Positions 35,726-44,810 of a stretch of DNA of 47,866 nt are shown here, piece by piece. Each line of letters opens with the position of its first letter. The stretch's first letter is position 1. The notes beneath the pieces are model-generated. The model saw nothing but the letters and a program-made list of their open reading frames with translations, had not been told where the DNA came from and did not search any database. This DNA is from Flavobacteriales bacterium (GTDB taxonomy: Bacteria > Bacteroidota > Bacteroidia > Flavobacteriales_D > Sanyastnellaceae). The stretch is from positions 1-47,866 of the forward strand of contig JAIBBG010000020.1 of assembly GCA_019694805.1 (NCBI GenBank). Reading direction: 5' to 3'. Made by a program: the position numbers and the translations under genes.

Positions 35726-36382
35726 ATGACAGAAATTAAGGCATGTCTGTTCGACATGGATGGCGTTATTGTAGACACCGCCAGATTTCATTTTAAAGCA
35801 TGGCACAGACTTGCTGATTCACTTGGGATTCAATTCACCGAAGAGGATAACGAACAACTCAAGGGTGTTTCACGCGTTGATTCACTCGAGAAAATTTTGT
35901 CTTGGGGAAATCTCATGCTCAACAACACCAAAAAAATTGAGTTGATGGATCTCAAAAACAAATGGTATTTGGAATATGTTGAGGAAGTCAATCCTTCGGA
36001 TATGTTACCCGGTGTGTATGAATTTTTGAAGGAATTGAAGGCAGCAGGAATCCGCATAGGATTGGGTAGTTCATCGAAGAATAGTATTCTGATTTTGGAA
36101 AAACTTGGCATCTATGATTTATTCGATACCATCATGGATGGGAACAAAATTCACATGTCAAAACCACATCCGGAAGTTTTTGAACGTGGCGCTGCTGAAC
36201 TCGGAATTCCTCCCGAACAAATTGTTGTATTTGAAGATGCCATCAGTGGCGTAGATGCGGCTTTGAGTGGTGGATTCTACTGCATCGGAATTGGTGATTC
36301 ATCAGTGCTCTCCAAAGCACATGCTGTTGTTCCGGATATGAAATCTATGACTATTGCTAAAATGGTTGACCTTCTTCATTGA
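35726..36382 (+). CDS. pgmB: Beta-phosphoglucomutase
   Basis: 218 residues, the usual length for this HAD-family enzyme. LFDMDGVIVDTARFHFKAWHRLA carries the nucleophile Asp10 and acid Asp12 with the cap-domain residues. Further motifs are GVSRVDSLEKIL, GLGSSSKNS (Ser/Thr motif II), SKPHPEVFERGAAELGI with motif III lysine, and VVFEDAISGVDAALSGG with motif IV acids. It interconverts beta-glucose-1-phosphate and glucose-6-phosphate, the product of maltose or trehalose phosphorylase. This links it to the GH65 enzyme at 40066, which shares the operator with pfkA. Last clear glycolytic gene of the pfkA run; it starts nine bases after its neighbour. Confidence 0.93.
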   Translation: MTEIKACLFDMDGVIVDTARFHFKAWHRLADSLGIQFTEEDNEQLKGVSRVDSLEKILSWGNLMLNNTKKIELMDLKNKWYLEYVEEVNPSDMLPGVYEFLKELKAAGIRIGLGSSSKNSILILEKLGIYDLFDTIMDGNKIHMSKPHPEVFERGAAELGIPPEQIVVFEDAISGVDAALSGGFYCIGIGDSSVLSKAHAVVPDMKSMTIAKMVDLLH

Positions 36383-36414
36383 TTGAGCAGTTTTGTTGTG
36401 CCGAATTTTGCGGC

Positions 36415-36648
36415 ATGATGAATCAATCTTCGGTACCACAGCAGCCTAAAAAATGGAAAATGGCCTTGCTGATTTGGCTTTTCATTTATCCAGTCATCAC
36501 CATCCTGTTTTATGTATTATCTCCATGGATGATGGATTGGCCTCCTTTTCTCCGCACACTCTTGCTTACACTCATTCTGGTTCCACTCATGGTTTTTGTT
36601 GCTCTACCATTCATCCATAAAAAGTTTTTTGGGTGGGTGAGACGGTGA
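36415..36648 (+). CDS. Small two-helix membrane protein
   Basis: 77 residues from the ATG at 36415 (MMNQSSVPQQPKKWKM). The codon at 36379, four bases inside pgmB, would give a longer start. Two predicted membrane helices (about 20-38 and 45-68, ALLIWLFIYPVITILFYVL and FLRTLLLTLILVPLMVFVALP) are preceded and followed by basic residues. The pattern WKMALLIWLFIYPVITIL resembles the membrane anchor found at the end of some antibiotic biosynthesis monooxygenase proteins, but no monooxygenase domain is present. Function unknown. It is probably the last gene of the pfkA transcript. Confidence 0.6.
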   Translation: MMNQSSVPQQPKKWKMALLIWLFIYPVITILFYVLSPWMMDWPPFLRTLLLTLILVPLMVFVALPFIHKKFFGWVRR

Positions 36649-36893
36649 GATTGTTGTCATGAGGAAGGCATTGCAGCATATGGGATAAAGATTCAATATT
36701 GGCGATCATGGTGTGATGCTGGTTTGGGAAATGATCGTCTTGTGATTGATGTATCAACTATATATCTTGAGATACCCCTTGTTTGTGATTTGTCATAGAC
36801 ATGGCCTCGCGTCAAGAATACTTGAATCAACATTCATGAGGCCAATCATCATCGCATACCATTCACTTTTCACTCTTCTCCAACAAAAAAAAA
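36649..36893. other. Gene-poor stretch between pgmB run and TfoX-histone gene
   Basis: Apart from the terminator hairpin at 36885-36918, nothing convincing is seen in this AT-rich stretch. Short palindromes are not conserved elsewhere in the window. Confidence 0.6.
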
Positions 36894-36918
36894 TGGTCGG
36901 AAGTTCAACTCCCGACCA
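36885..36918 (-). terminator. Rho-independent terminator of the TfoX-histone-like gene
   Basis: Arms TGGTCGG (36894-36900) and CCGACCA (36912-36918) with an 11-base loop. On the minus strand they are followed by nine T residues (A9 at 36885-36893). The gene stop is 25 bases upstream at 36943. Confidence 0.85.
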
Positions 36919-36942
36919 CATTTTCTTGTATTCCGAAATAAA

Positions 36943-37770
36943 TTATTTACGTCGCGCTCCTTTTTTAGTAGCCTTCTTCGTGGCCTTTTTGGGTGCCACT
37001 TTTTTGGTAGCTTTTTTAGGAGCCACTTTTTTCGTTGCTTTTTTCACTGCGGCTTTTTTCGTCGCCTTCTTCACAATTTTTTTAGTGGCTTTTTTAGGAG
37101 TCACTTTTTTGGTAGCCTTTTTAGCAGCTGCCTTTTTGGTAGCTTTTTTAGGTGCCGACTTTTTCGTTGCTTTCTTTGCTGAAGCTTTTTTGGTGGCTTT
37201 TTTAGCAACCTTTTTTGGTGCAGCTTTTTTCGTTGCTTTTTTTACTGCTTTCTTCTTCGTAGCTGCTTTTTTAGCCGCTTTCTTCGTTGCCTTTTTTGCA
37301 GCCTTTTTCTTAGTCGCTACTTTTTTAGCAGCTTTCTTAGCGGCCTTCTTGGTCGCTTTTTTAGCAGCCTTCTTGGTTGCTTTTTTCTTGGCTGCAGGTT
37401 TTGATGCCGTTGGTTTAGCAGGTGCAGAAACTTCTTCTGTTTTCTCTGGTAGTGTTGAATTGTAGCTCAAAGCCATCGAAATCCATGAATCGATGTCACT
37501 GTCATTGGTGTATCCGGCTTCATCCACAGAAAGGAATCCGCTCATGACTTTACCACCCATTTCCATCATTTTTGCTCCGGGACGTTGAAGTGCAGATTCT
37601 TGATCGGCAGCATCAATGCGTACCATCAATTCTCCTTTGTTTGTCACGCCAACGGTCATGTTGCCGCGTACCATAAATACTACACCGCCAAACATTTCTT
37701 TGGCGTCGTGTGGGATGTTTTTCGCGATAAATGCATCGCGCAGTCTGTTGATCAGTGATTCGTTACTCAT
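36943..37770 (-). CDS. TfoX N-terminal domain fused to histone H1-like lysine-rich tail
   Basis: 275 residues. Residues 1-105 form a TfoX/Sxy N-terminal domain (INRLRDAFIAKNIPHDAKEMFGGVVFMVRGNM pattern; MFGG and VRIDAADQ are the family hallmarks). After a Pro-rich linker (about 106-127), residues 128-275 are nearly pure Lys, Ala and Thr in KKATKKA, APKK and KKAAKK repeats, as in bacterial H1-like proteins. The tail should bind DNA without sequence specificity. TfoX-type domains are linked to competence control in gamma-proteobacteria, but in Bacteroidota their role is unknown. The repeats (36943-37390) cause long unbroken frames on the other strand that are not genes. Single gene with its own terminator, divergent from fadH. 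Confidence 0.85.
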   Translation of the reverse strand: MSNESLINRLRDAFIAKNIPHDAKEMFGGVVFMVRGNMTVGVTNKGELMVRIDAADQESALQRPGAKMMEMGGKVMSGFLSVDEAGYTNDSDIDSWISMALSYNSTLPEKTEEVSAPAKPTASKPAAKKKATKKAAKKATKKAAKKAAKKVATKKKAAKKATKKAAKKAATKKKAVKKATKKAAPKKVAKKATKKASAKKATKKSAPKKATKKAAAKKATKKVTPKKATKKIVKKATKKAAVKKATKKVAPKKATKKVAPKKATKKATKKGARRK

Positions 37771-37830
37771 GTCGAAAAGTTTGGCCGAAAGGTATATTCG
37801 CAGTGAATAGTGGACAAGGACATTCCGTAA

Positions 37831-39873
<2,043 letters not shown>

Positions 39874-39917
39874 TGGTGATCAGATCGACGCGAAAAAACC
39901 GAGTCATAACTTACTTG

Positions 39918-39932
39918 GTGTATTTGGTACAC
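39918..39932. promoter_or_regulatory. Candidate operator, copy 3 (GH65 gene)
   Basis: GTGTA-TTTGG-TACAC palindrome. Bases 39920-39936 differ from 508-524 at only two of 17 positions. It lies directly upstream of the candidate -33 (TTG at 39942-39944), a position that would suit activation, unlike at pfkA. Confidence 0.65.
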
Positions 39933-39941
39933 TTAGTTAAC

Positions 39942-39971
39942 TTGCCACCCAATTATTTTACCTGAATTTTG
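39942..39971 (+). promoter_or_regulatory. Candidate promoter of the GH65 gene
   Basis: TTG at 39942-39944, a 19-base spacer and GAATTTTG at 39964-39971, one base off TAnnTTTG. It predicts a leader of about 85 bases before the ATG at 40066. Confidence 0.45.
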
Positions 39972-40065
39972 CCGTCACCATCAATTTTGCCTTGGAAAAG
40001 AAAAACAGAGGCATGAAGGTAAGCGGCTATATAGTTCGGGTATAAACAAAAGCATCTCCACATTC

Positions 40066-42291
40066 ATGATAAAATATTTGGTAACAGATCCATGGAAGAT
40101 CGTTGAGGAAGGGTTCAAACGCAAACATCATCGTTCGTCTGAGAGTATTTTTTCTATCGGCAACGGACGTTTTGGACAACGTGCGAATCATGAAGAAAAG
40201 TTCACAGGACCATCGCTACAAGGAAGCTATGTAGCTGGAGTTTATTATCCGGACAAAACACGAGTTGGTTGGTGGAAAAACGGCTATCCGGAGTATTTCG
40301 CTAAGGTGCTCAATAGCACCAATTGGATTGGCATACATGTTTGGGTGGATGAAGAGGAAGTGGATTTTGCCACTTGCATCACTTCGAATTTTCGACGAGA
40401 GTTGAATATGAAGGAAGGATACCTTCAACGAAGTTTTGACATTGAAATGCCTTCCGGAAAACAAGTTCACATTGAGGCAACGCGTTTCTGTTCCATGGCA
40501 GATGATGAAACGGCTGCCATTCGCTATTCAGTGACACCATTGAATTTTATGGGGATGATCAAGTTTCAACCCTATCTCGATGGAGATGTCAAGAATCATG
40601 ACTCGAATTATGATGAGAAATTCTGGGAGCCTATTCATCATGCTGCCACAGCTGGAGAAGGCATCGTTGTCACCCGCACCCGCAAAACAGAATTCGACGT
40701 GGCTACTGCCATGAAGGTGCAGCTATTTTTAAAGGGTAAAGAAGTGATACCTTCTTATCATTTCTCATCACATGAATTTTTTGCGGAGAACAATTTTGAA
40801 AAGGGTGTGAATCCTGGTGAAACGATTACACTATATAAATATGTAGGTGTAGTTTCTTCGCTGAATTACGACAAATCGAATATGGCACAGGCTGCTACGA
40901 ATGCCGCGAGAAGAGCATTCAACCTAGGTTTTGAGAATATGTTAGCGGCTCAGCGGGAGAAATGGGCAGAGATATGGAAGCTTGCCGACATTGTTATTGA
41001 AGGTGATGATGAAGCACAACAGGCAATTAGATTCAATATTTTTCATCTGAATCAAACCTACACCGGAGAGGATTCCAGATTGAACATTGGCCCGAAAGGC
41101 TTCACGGGTGAGAAGTACGGTGGTTCTACATACTGGGATACGGAAGCGTATTGTATTCCTTTTTATATGAGTACCAAAGATCAGAAAGTTGCTCGTCAAC
41201 TTTTGACGTATCGCTTCAACCAGTTACCACGCGCCATTGAGAACGCTGCGAAACTTGGATTTACCAATGGTGCCGCTCTTTATCCGATGGTGACCATGAA
41301 TGGCGAAGAATGTCACAACGAATGGGAGATCACCTTTGAAGAAATACATCGCAATGGTGCCATAGCGTATGCGATTTACAATTACACGAGGTACACCGGC
41401 GACACTACATATTTCTCAGAAGGTGGAATAGATGTGTTGATCGGTATCGCCAGGTTTTGGGCCCAACGCGTGCATTGGAGTGCATCGAAGAAACAATATG
41501 TCATGCACGGAGTGACTGGTCCAAATGAGTATGAAAATAACGTCAACAACAATTGGTACACCAGTTACATCGCAACCTGGTGTATGAAGTATTGTTTGGA
41601 GGTGATTGATTACTTGCGCAAGGAGAATCCAAGCTTCCTCTCAAGCAAACTTGCTTCATTGTCGTATGACGAAAGTGATGAGAGTGTCAGCTGGCGTCAT
41701 ATCATTGACCATATGTATTATGGAAAACTGGAGGGCACGGAGATCTATCTTCAGCAAGATGGATTTATGGATAAAGTTCTGATGAAAGCGTCGGAACTTT
41801 CACCTGCTGAAAGACCTATTAACCAACATTGGAGTTGGGACCGCATTCTTCGCTCTTGTTTCATCAAGCAAGCGGATGTGTTGCAGGGCATATACTTTTT
41901 CGAAGAAGATTTTTCTCTATCTGAAATCAAAACCAATTTTGATTTCTATGAGCCGATGACCGTACACGAGAGTTCACTTTCGCCTTGTGTGCATTCCATT
42001 CTTGCTGCAAAATTGGGTTATGATGAAAAGGCTTATGAAATGTACATGCGAACATCTCGTCTCGATCTGGACGACTACAATCATGAGGCACATGAAGGAC
42101 TTCATATTACCAGTATGGCTGGCACCTGGATGAGTATTGTTCAGGGCTTTGGAGGTATGCGCGTTGTCAATGACCAATTGGAGTTCAAAGCCATGCTTCC
42201 GAAACAATGGAAGTCATATTCTTTCAATGTGCTGTTTCGTGGAAAGGTGGTACAGGTGAAAGTTGATGCTCAGGGCGTAACCGTCAATTGA
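40066..42291 (+). CDS. GH65 family maltose phosphorylase
   Basis: 741 residues, normal for GH65. The N-terminal sandwich begins WKIVEEGFKRKHHRSSESIFSIGNGRFG; the catalytic barrel carries TGPNEYENNVNNNWYTSY (Glu488 acts as general acid), STYWDTEAYCIPFYM and HESSLSPCVHSILAAKLGYDEKAY (in two pieces). GPNEYE followed by NNVNNNW is typical of maltose phosphorylases rather than kojibiose or trehalose ones. The reaction is maltose plus phosphate to glucose plus beta-glucose-1-phosphate, in the cytoplasm. pgmB at 35726 handles the second product. A palindromic operator and candidate promoter lie upstream. No SusC/SusD or amylase genes are adjacent. Confidence 0.92.
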   Translation: MIKYLVTDPWKIVEEGFKRKHHRSSESIFSIGNGRFGQRANHEEKFTGPSLQGSYVAGVYYPDKTRVGWWKNGYPEYFAKVLNSTNWIGIHVWVDEEEVDFATCITSNFRRELNMKEGYLQRSFDIEMPSGKQVHIEATRFCSMADDETAAIRYSVTPLNFMGMIKFQPYLDGDVKNHDSNYDEKFWEPIHHAATAGEGIVVTRTRKTEFDVATAMKVQLFLKGKEVIPSYHFSSHEFFAENNFEKGVNPGETITLYKYVGVVSSLNYDKSNMAQAATNAARRAFNLGFENMLAAQREKWAEIWKLADIVIEGDDEAQQAIRFNIFHLNQTYTGEDSRLNIGPKGFTGEKYGGSTYWDTEAYCIPFYMSTKDQKVARQLLTYRFNQLPRAIENAAKLGFTNGAALYPMVTMNGEECHNEWEITFEEIHRNGAIAYAIYNYTRYTGDTTYFSEGGIDVLIGIARFWAQRVHWSASKKQYVMHGVTGPNEYENNVNNNWYTSYIATWCMKYCLEVIDYLRKENPSFLSSKLASLSYDESDESVSWRHIIDHMYYGKLEGTEIYLQQDGFMDKVLMKASELSPAERPINQHWSWDRILRSCFIKQADVLQGIYFFEEDFSLSEIKTNFDFYEPMTVHESSLSPCVHSILAAKLGYDEKAYEMYMRTSRLDLDDYNHEAHEGLHITSMAGTWMSIVQGFGGMRVVNDQLEFKAMLPKQWKSYSFNVLFRGKVVQVKVDAQGVTVN

Positions 42292-42465
42292 TTTTGGGGA
42301 ATTTGTAGTGCAATTTGGCCTGCTTCTGTTGGAAATCAGGGGAAAACCGGTTGATCTGCGCTTATTTTTCGGAAAATCTGCTGATTGTGAGAGAAAATCA
42401 CATTTGGCCCTTGCAGAACCAATTCCCCTATGTATATTTGCCGCCCGTTTTAAAGAAAAAAGAAG

Positions 42466-42726
42466 ATGAAACAAGGAATACATCCGGAAAGTTACCGCCT
42501 CGTGGTTTTCAAAGACATGTCGAATGAATATATGTTTATCGGCAGATCAACCACGCCAACCAAAGACACCATCAAATGGGAAGACGGTACTGAGTATCCA
42601 CTCGTGAAACTTGAGATTTCTCACACTTCACACCCATTCTTCACTGGTAAGATGCAGTTGGTTGACACCGCTGGTCGTATCGATAAATTCAAATCACGCT
42701 ACGCGAAATTCGATAAGAAGAAATAA
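42466..42726 (+). CDS. rpmE2: 50S ribosomal protein L31 type B
   Basis: 86 residues. [49 protein letters not shown] (in pieces) and [21 protein letters not shown] match the family closely. The zinc-binding cysteines of classical L31 are absent, making this the zinc-independent C-minus type. It is part of the large ribosomal subunit and helps bridge to the small subunit. It stands alone, 174 bases after the GH65 stop, and ends at a hairpin. A paralogous zinc-binding form, if present, is outside this window, so zinc-dependent switching cannot be judged. Confidence 0.95.
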   Translation: MKQGIHPESYRLVVFKDMSNEYMFIGRSTTPTKDTIKWEDGTEYPLVKLEISHTSHPFFTGKMQLVDTAGRIDKFKSRYAKFDKKK

Positions 42727-42748
42727 TATTGCCTTTCAGGTAAAGAAG

Positions 42749-42776
42749 AAGGCCGTTCCTATGGAGCGGCCTTTTT
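42749..42776 (+). terminator. Rho-independent terminator after rpmE2
   Basis: Arms AAGGCCG (42749-42755) and CGGCCTT (42767-42773) with an 11-base loop, running into a T5 stretch (42772-42776). Confidence 0.8.
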
Positions 42777-42866
42777 CATTTCATACTTATTCTATTTATC
42801 TGAGGATCTGCCCAGACATACCGGGCCAGAGAAATATTCAGGATTGCACACCAGTTGTTCCGCGGA

Positions 42867-43355
42867 TCAGCAGGCAGCCATCAACTGTCTTCTGGCATTG
42901 AATATCCTGCTTTTGACAGTTCCCGTTGGAATACTCATCTGATCTGCAATCTCTTCATAGAGATAACCTTCAAAGGCCATGATAAAAGGCTTGCGGATAT
43001 CATCTTTGAGCTGGTTGATCTGTTTCCAAATGTCCTTTTCATTGATTTCCTGACTGATATTGTCTGCACTGATGCTTCTCCAATCGGCAGAAACATCTTT
43101 TGTTGATCTTGAGAAAATCTTGTGTCCGGATTGTTCTCGTTTGCATCTGTTCAGGAAGATGTTGCGCATGATGGTGTAGAGCCATCCCCGGAAATTGGTT
43201 CCGTCAGCGAAATTCTCGCGGTACTTCAACGCTTTGAGCATGGTGTCTTGGAGCAGGTCATCTGCATCATCGCTGTTTTTGGTGAAGCTAAGTGCAAAAC
43301 TCTTCATTACGGGGCGGGATGAAATCAGCATTTCATTGAATTCCAGTGTGCTCAT
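42867..43355 (-). CDS. ECF-type RNA polymerase sigma factor
   Basis: 162 residues. Region 2 (about 20-85) shows KNSDDADDLLQDTMLKAL and NFRGWLYTIMRNIFLNRCKRE; region 4 (about 110-160) shows FIMAFEGYLYEEIADQMSIPTGTVKSRIFNARRQL. No anti-sigma gene is adjacent. It is preceded by two inverted repeats (43360-43393, 43411-43448), which may be operator sites, and the next gene upstream encodes a MerR-type B12-binding regulator on the same strand. Such MerR/ECF pairs in Bacteroidota commonly precede carotenoid genes, but none follow here. It redirects transcription to unknown targets. Confidence 0.9.
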   Translation of the reverse strand: MSTLEFNEMLISSRPVMKSFALSFTKNSDDADDLLQDTMLKALKYRENFADGTNFRGWLYTIMRNIFLNRCKREQSGHKIFSRSTKDVSADWRSISADNISQEINEKDIWKQINQLKDDIRKPFIMAFEGYLYEEIADQMSIPTGTVKSRIFNARRQLMAAC

Positions 43356-43359
43356 GATG

Positions 43360-43393
43360 TTTGTTTAATAATGTGCTGCAAAGATTAAACAAA
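43360..43393. promoter_or_regulatory. Inverted repeat 1 upstream of ECF sigma gene
   Basis: TTTGTTTAAT (43360-43369) and ATTAAACAAA (43384-43393) are perfectly complementary with a 14-base spacer. The left arm lies five bases from the sigma ATG, overlapping the leader and probably the core promoter. Confidence 0.6.
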
Positions 43394-43410
43394 GAATTGG
43401 ATTTCGCACT

Positions 43411-43448
43411 ATTTTGTTTAATTAAAATATGTAAAAATTAAACAAAAT
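43411..43448. promoter_or_regulatory. Inverted repeat 2 upstream of ECF sigma gene
   Basis: ATTTTGTTTAATT (43411-43423) and AATTAAACAAAAT (43436-43448) are perfectly complementary over 13 bases with a 12-base spacer. The core TTTGTTTAAT is the same as in repeat 1, 51 bases nearer the gene. It is a good candidate for binding by the MerR-type regulator at 43579. Confidence 0.65.
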
Positions 43449-43578
43449 GATTTTTGATAAGATTCTGACCGCATTCAAACTTGACTTTACCTGTGATCAT
43501 AAATAAGGTAAATAGCAAGAAGCCAAAGCATTAAGGTGCTTTTTGGAGCAGACTAAAAAGGTGGTCAATAAAATGGGA

Positions 43579-44502
43579 TCAGTTGATAGGCGAAGGGGTG
43601 AACTCCCGGATGAACTGACTGAGATCGTCGTAGAGGTAGAACATTCCGATTTCAGGAGATTTTTTACCCTTCACCAATGGACCGCTGATGTAGAAAGAAC
43701 AGCCAGTATTCTGGAAGTGATCGCGGAGTTTGGAGAAATAGCTATCGATCAAGATCTGATTAGGGTGTGTTGTGAAAATACTCACGAACTTCACCGGACC
43801 AACACGAAGGAAAACCTGATGTAAATCTTCCAAAGGAACACTTTGTCCCAAATAGATTGTTCTATGCCCTCTGGATCTCAGTGAAAAATTGAGCATAAGC
43901 ATTGAAATTTCATGAAATTCCATCTCAGGAAGGAAAAGCACAAAGGTTTCTGCACTTGGAGATGATTCGTCGGGCAGAATGCGGTTGGTTTGTGCGTAGA
44001 GTTTTTGGCGTATCAGATTAGAGATAAAGTGTTCCTGTGCAGGACAGATAGAGCTGGACATCCACAGCACACCGATCTCTCTTAGAAAAGGCACGAGAAT
44101 ATTGAGGTAGGTATGTTCGAGGCCATTGGTTGCAATGCGCAAATCGACCACGCTGCAGAATAATTTTTCGTCGAAATTGAGCATGGCCAGTTTCAAGGTG
44201 GCCATGATCGTATCGTCGTTTTGTCCTGATATGGAATATTCTTCAATGAGCTCGGAAATTTTCGACTCCGGCATGCGGGCGATTTCCGAAATCTTGTGGC
44301 CCCGTTGATTGAGCAAGGACACATTCAGCAGGGTTTTCAATTCTTTGTCCGAGTATTTGCGGATATTGCTATCGGTACGCGTGGGTTTCAGTAAGCCGTA
44401 GCGCTGTTCCCAAATACGGATGGTATGAGCTTTCACTCCCGTATAATTCTCCAGATCCTTGATACTGAACTCCTGCATAAAGTCTTTGATGTCTTCAGCC
44501 AT
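43579..44502 (-). CDS. CarH/LitR-like MerR regulator with B12-binding domain
   Basis: 307 residues. The MerR helix-turn-helix (about 11-78; FSIKDLENYTGVKAHTIRIWEQRYGLLKP) is followed by a helical cap with the W-x9-E-H motif (Trp147, Glu157, His158) and a Rossmann B12-binding domain whose lower axial histidine is probably His197 (EMEFHEISMLML). In CarH light breaks the Co-C bond of AdoCbl and releases DNA. The His next to the Trp in CarH (forming the light-state adduct) is Met148 here, so light chemistry may differ. It is 223 bases upstream of the ECF sigma gene on the same strand and probably controls it through the repeats at 43360-43448. Confidence 0.88.
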   Translation of the reverse strand: MAEDIKDFMQEFSIKDLENYTGVKAHTIRIWEQRYGLLKPTRTDSNIRKYSDKELKTLLNVSLLNQRGHKISEIARMPESKISELIEEYSISGQNDDTIMATLKLAMLNFDEKLFCSVVDLRIATNGLEHTYLNILVPFLREIGVLWMSSSICPAQEHFISNLIRQKLYAQTNRILPDESSPSAETFVLFLPEMEFHEISMLMLNFSLRSRGHRTIYLGQSVPLEDLHQVFLRVGPVKFVSIFTTHPNQILIDSYFSKLRDHFQNTGCSFYISGPLVKGKKSPEIGMFYLYDDLSQFIREFTPSPIN

Positions 44503-44810
44503 AACAATGCAATCTCAAGATTGTTCATCCGGGTAAGCAAAAAACCGGAATATGACCATTTATTCCTGCCTTTGGTCCAAACGTATGACAAATGAACAGG
44601 ATTATGATCAATGCACAAAATTGCCACACACAATTCCATCGGGTTGTCGATACCTTTCTATGAGCGATGGGATTTCAGGGATTCCTGTGAGCAATCGTCA
44701 CGGGATGAGTAATTTCTGATCAGCGTTAAAGATCGATGAATTCGCAACCGCTGTGTGGATTTTACGTACAAAGCCGTTGTATCATTGAAAAAGAATTTGT
44801 CTTACACCCT
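44503..44810. other. Divergent intergenic region between MerR regulator and DUF4397 gene
   Basis: It holds the candidate MerR promoter at 44578-44611 and a short palindrome, CAATCT-CA-AGATTG, at 44510-44523. Upstream in-frame codons of the DUF4397 gene (from 44736) are not taken as coding because the signal peptide begins at 44811. Nothing else is recognised. Confidence 0.5.
44578..44611 (-). promoter_or_regulatory. Candidate promoter of the MerR regulator gene
   Basis: On the minus strand, TTG (44609-44611), a 23-base spacer and TACGTTTG (44578-44585), an exact TAnnTTTG match. The predicted leader is about 70 bases. Confidence 0.4.

Noticed and set aside
36894..36918. Segment resembling a tRNA T-arm (GTTCAACTC inside a stem)
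   Set aside because: No acceptor, D or anticodon arms are found around it, and the T run on the minus strand fits a terminator.
36746..37465. Long open frame on the plus strand, rich in Phe, Ala and Leu
   Set aside because: It is the antisense of the Lys/Ala/Thr repeat tail of the TfoX-histone gene; the repeat codons lack stops in this frame by composition only.
43525..43542. Hairpin AAAGCA/TGCTTT downstream of the MerR gene as a terminator
   Set aside because: The stem has only six pairs and no T run follows on the minus strand; read-through into the sigma gene seems likely.
43543..43824. Short open frame on the plus strand inside the MerR gene
   Set aside because: It lies antisense to the B12-binding domain; no family features are seen, and the minus-strand gene is well supported.
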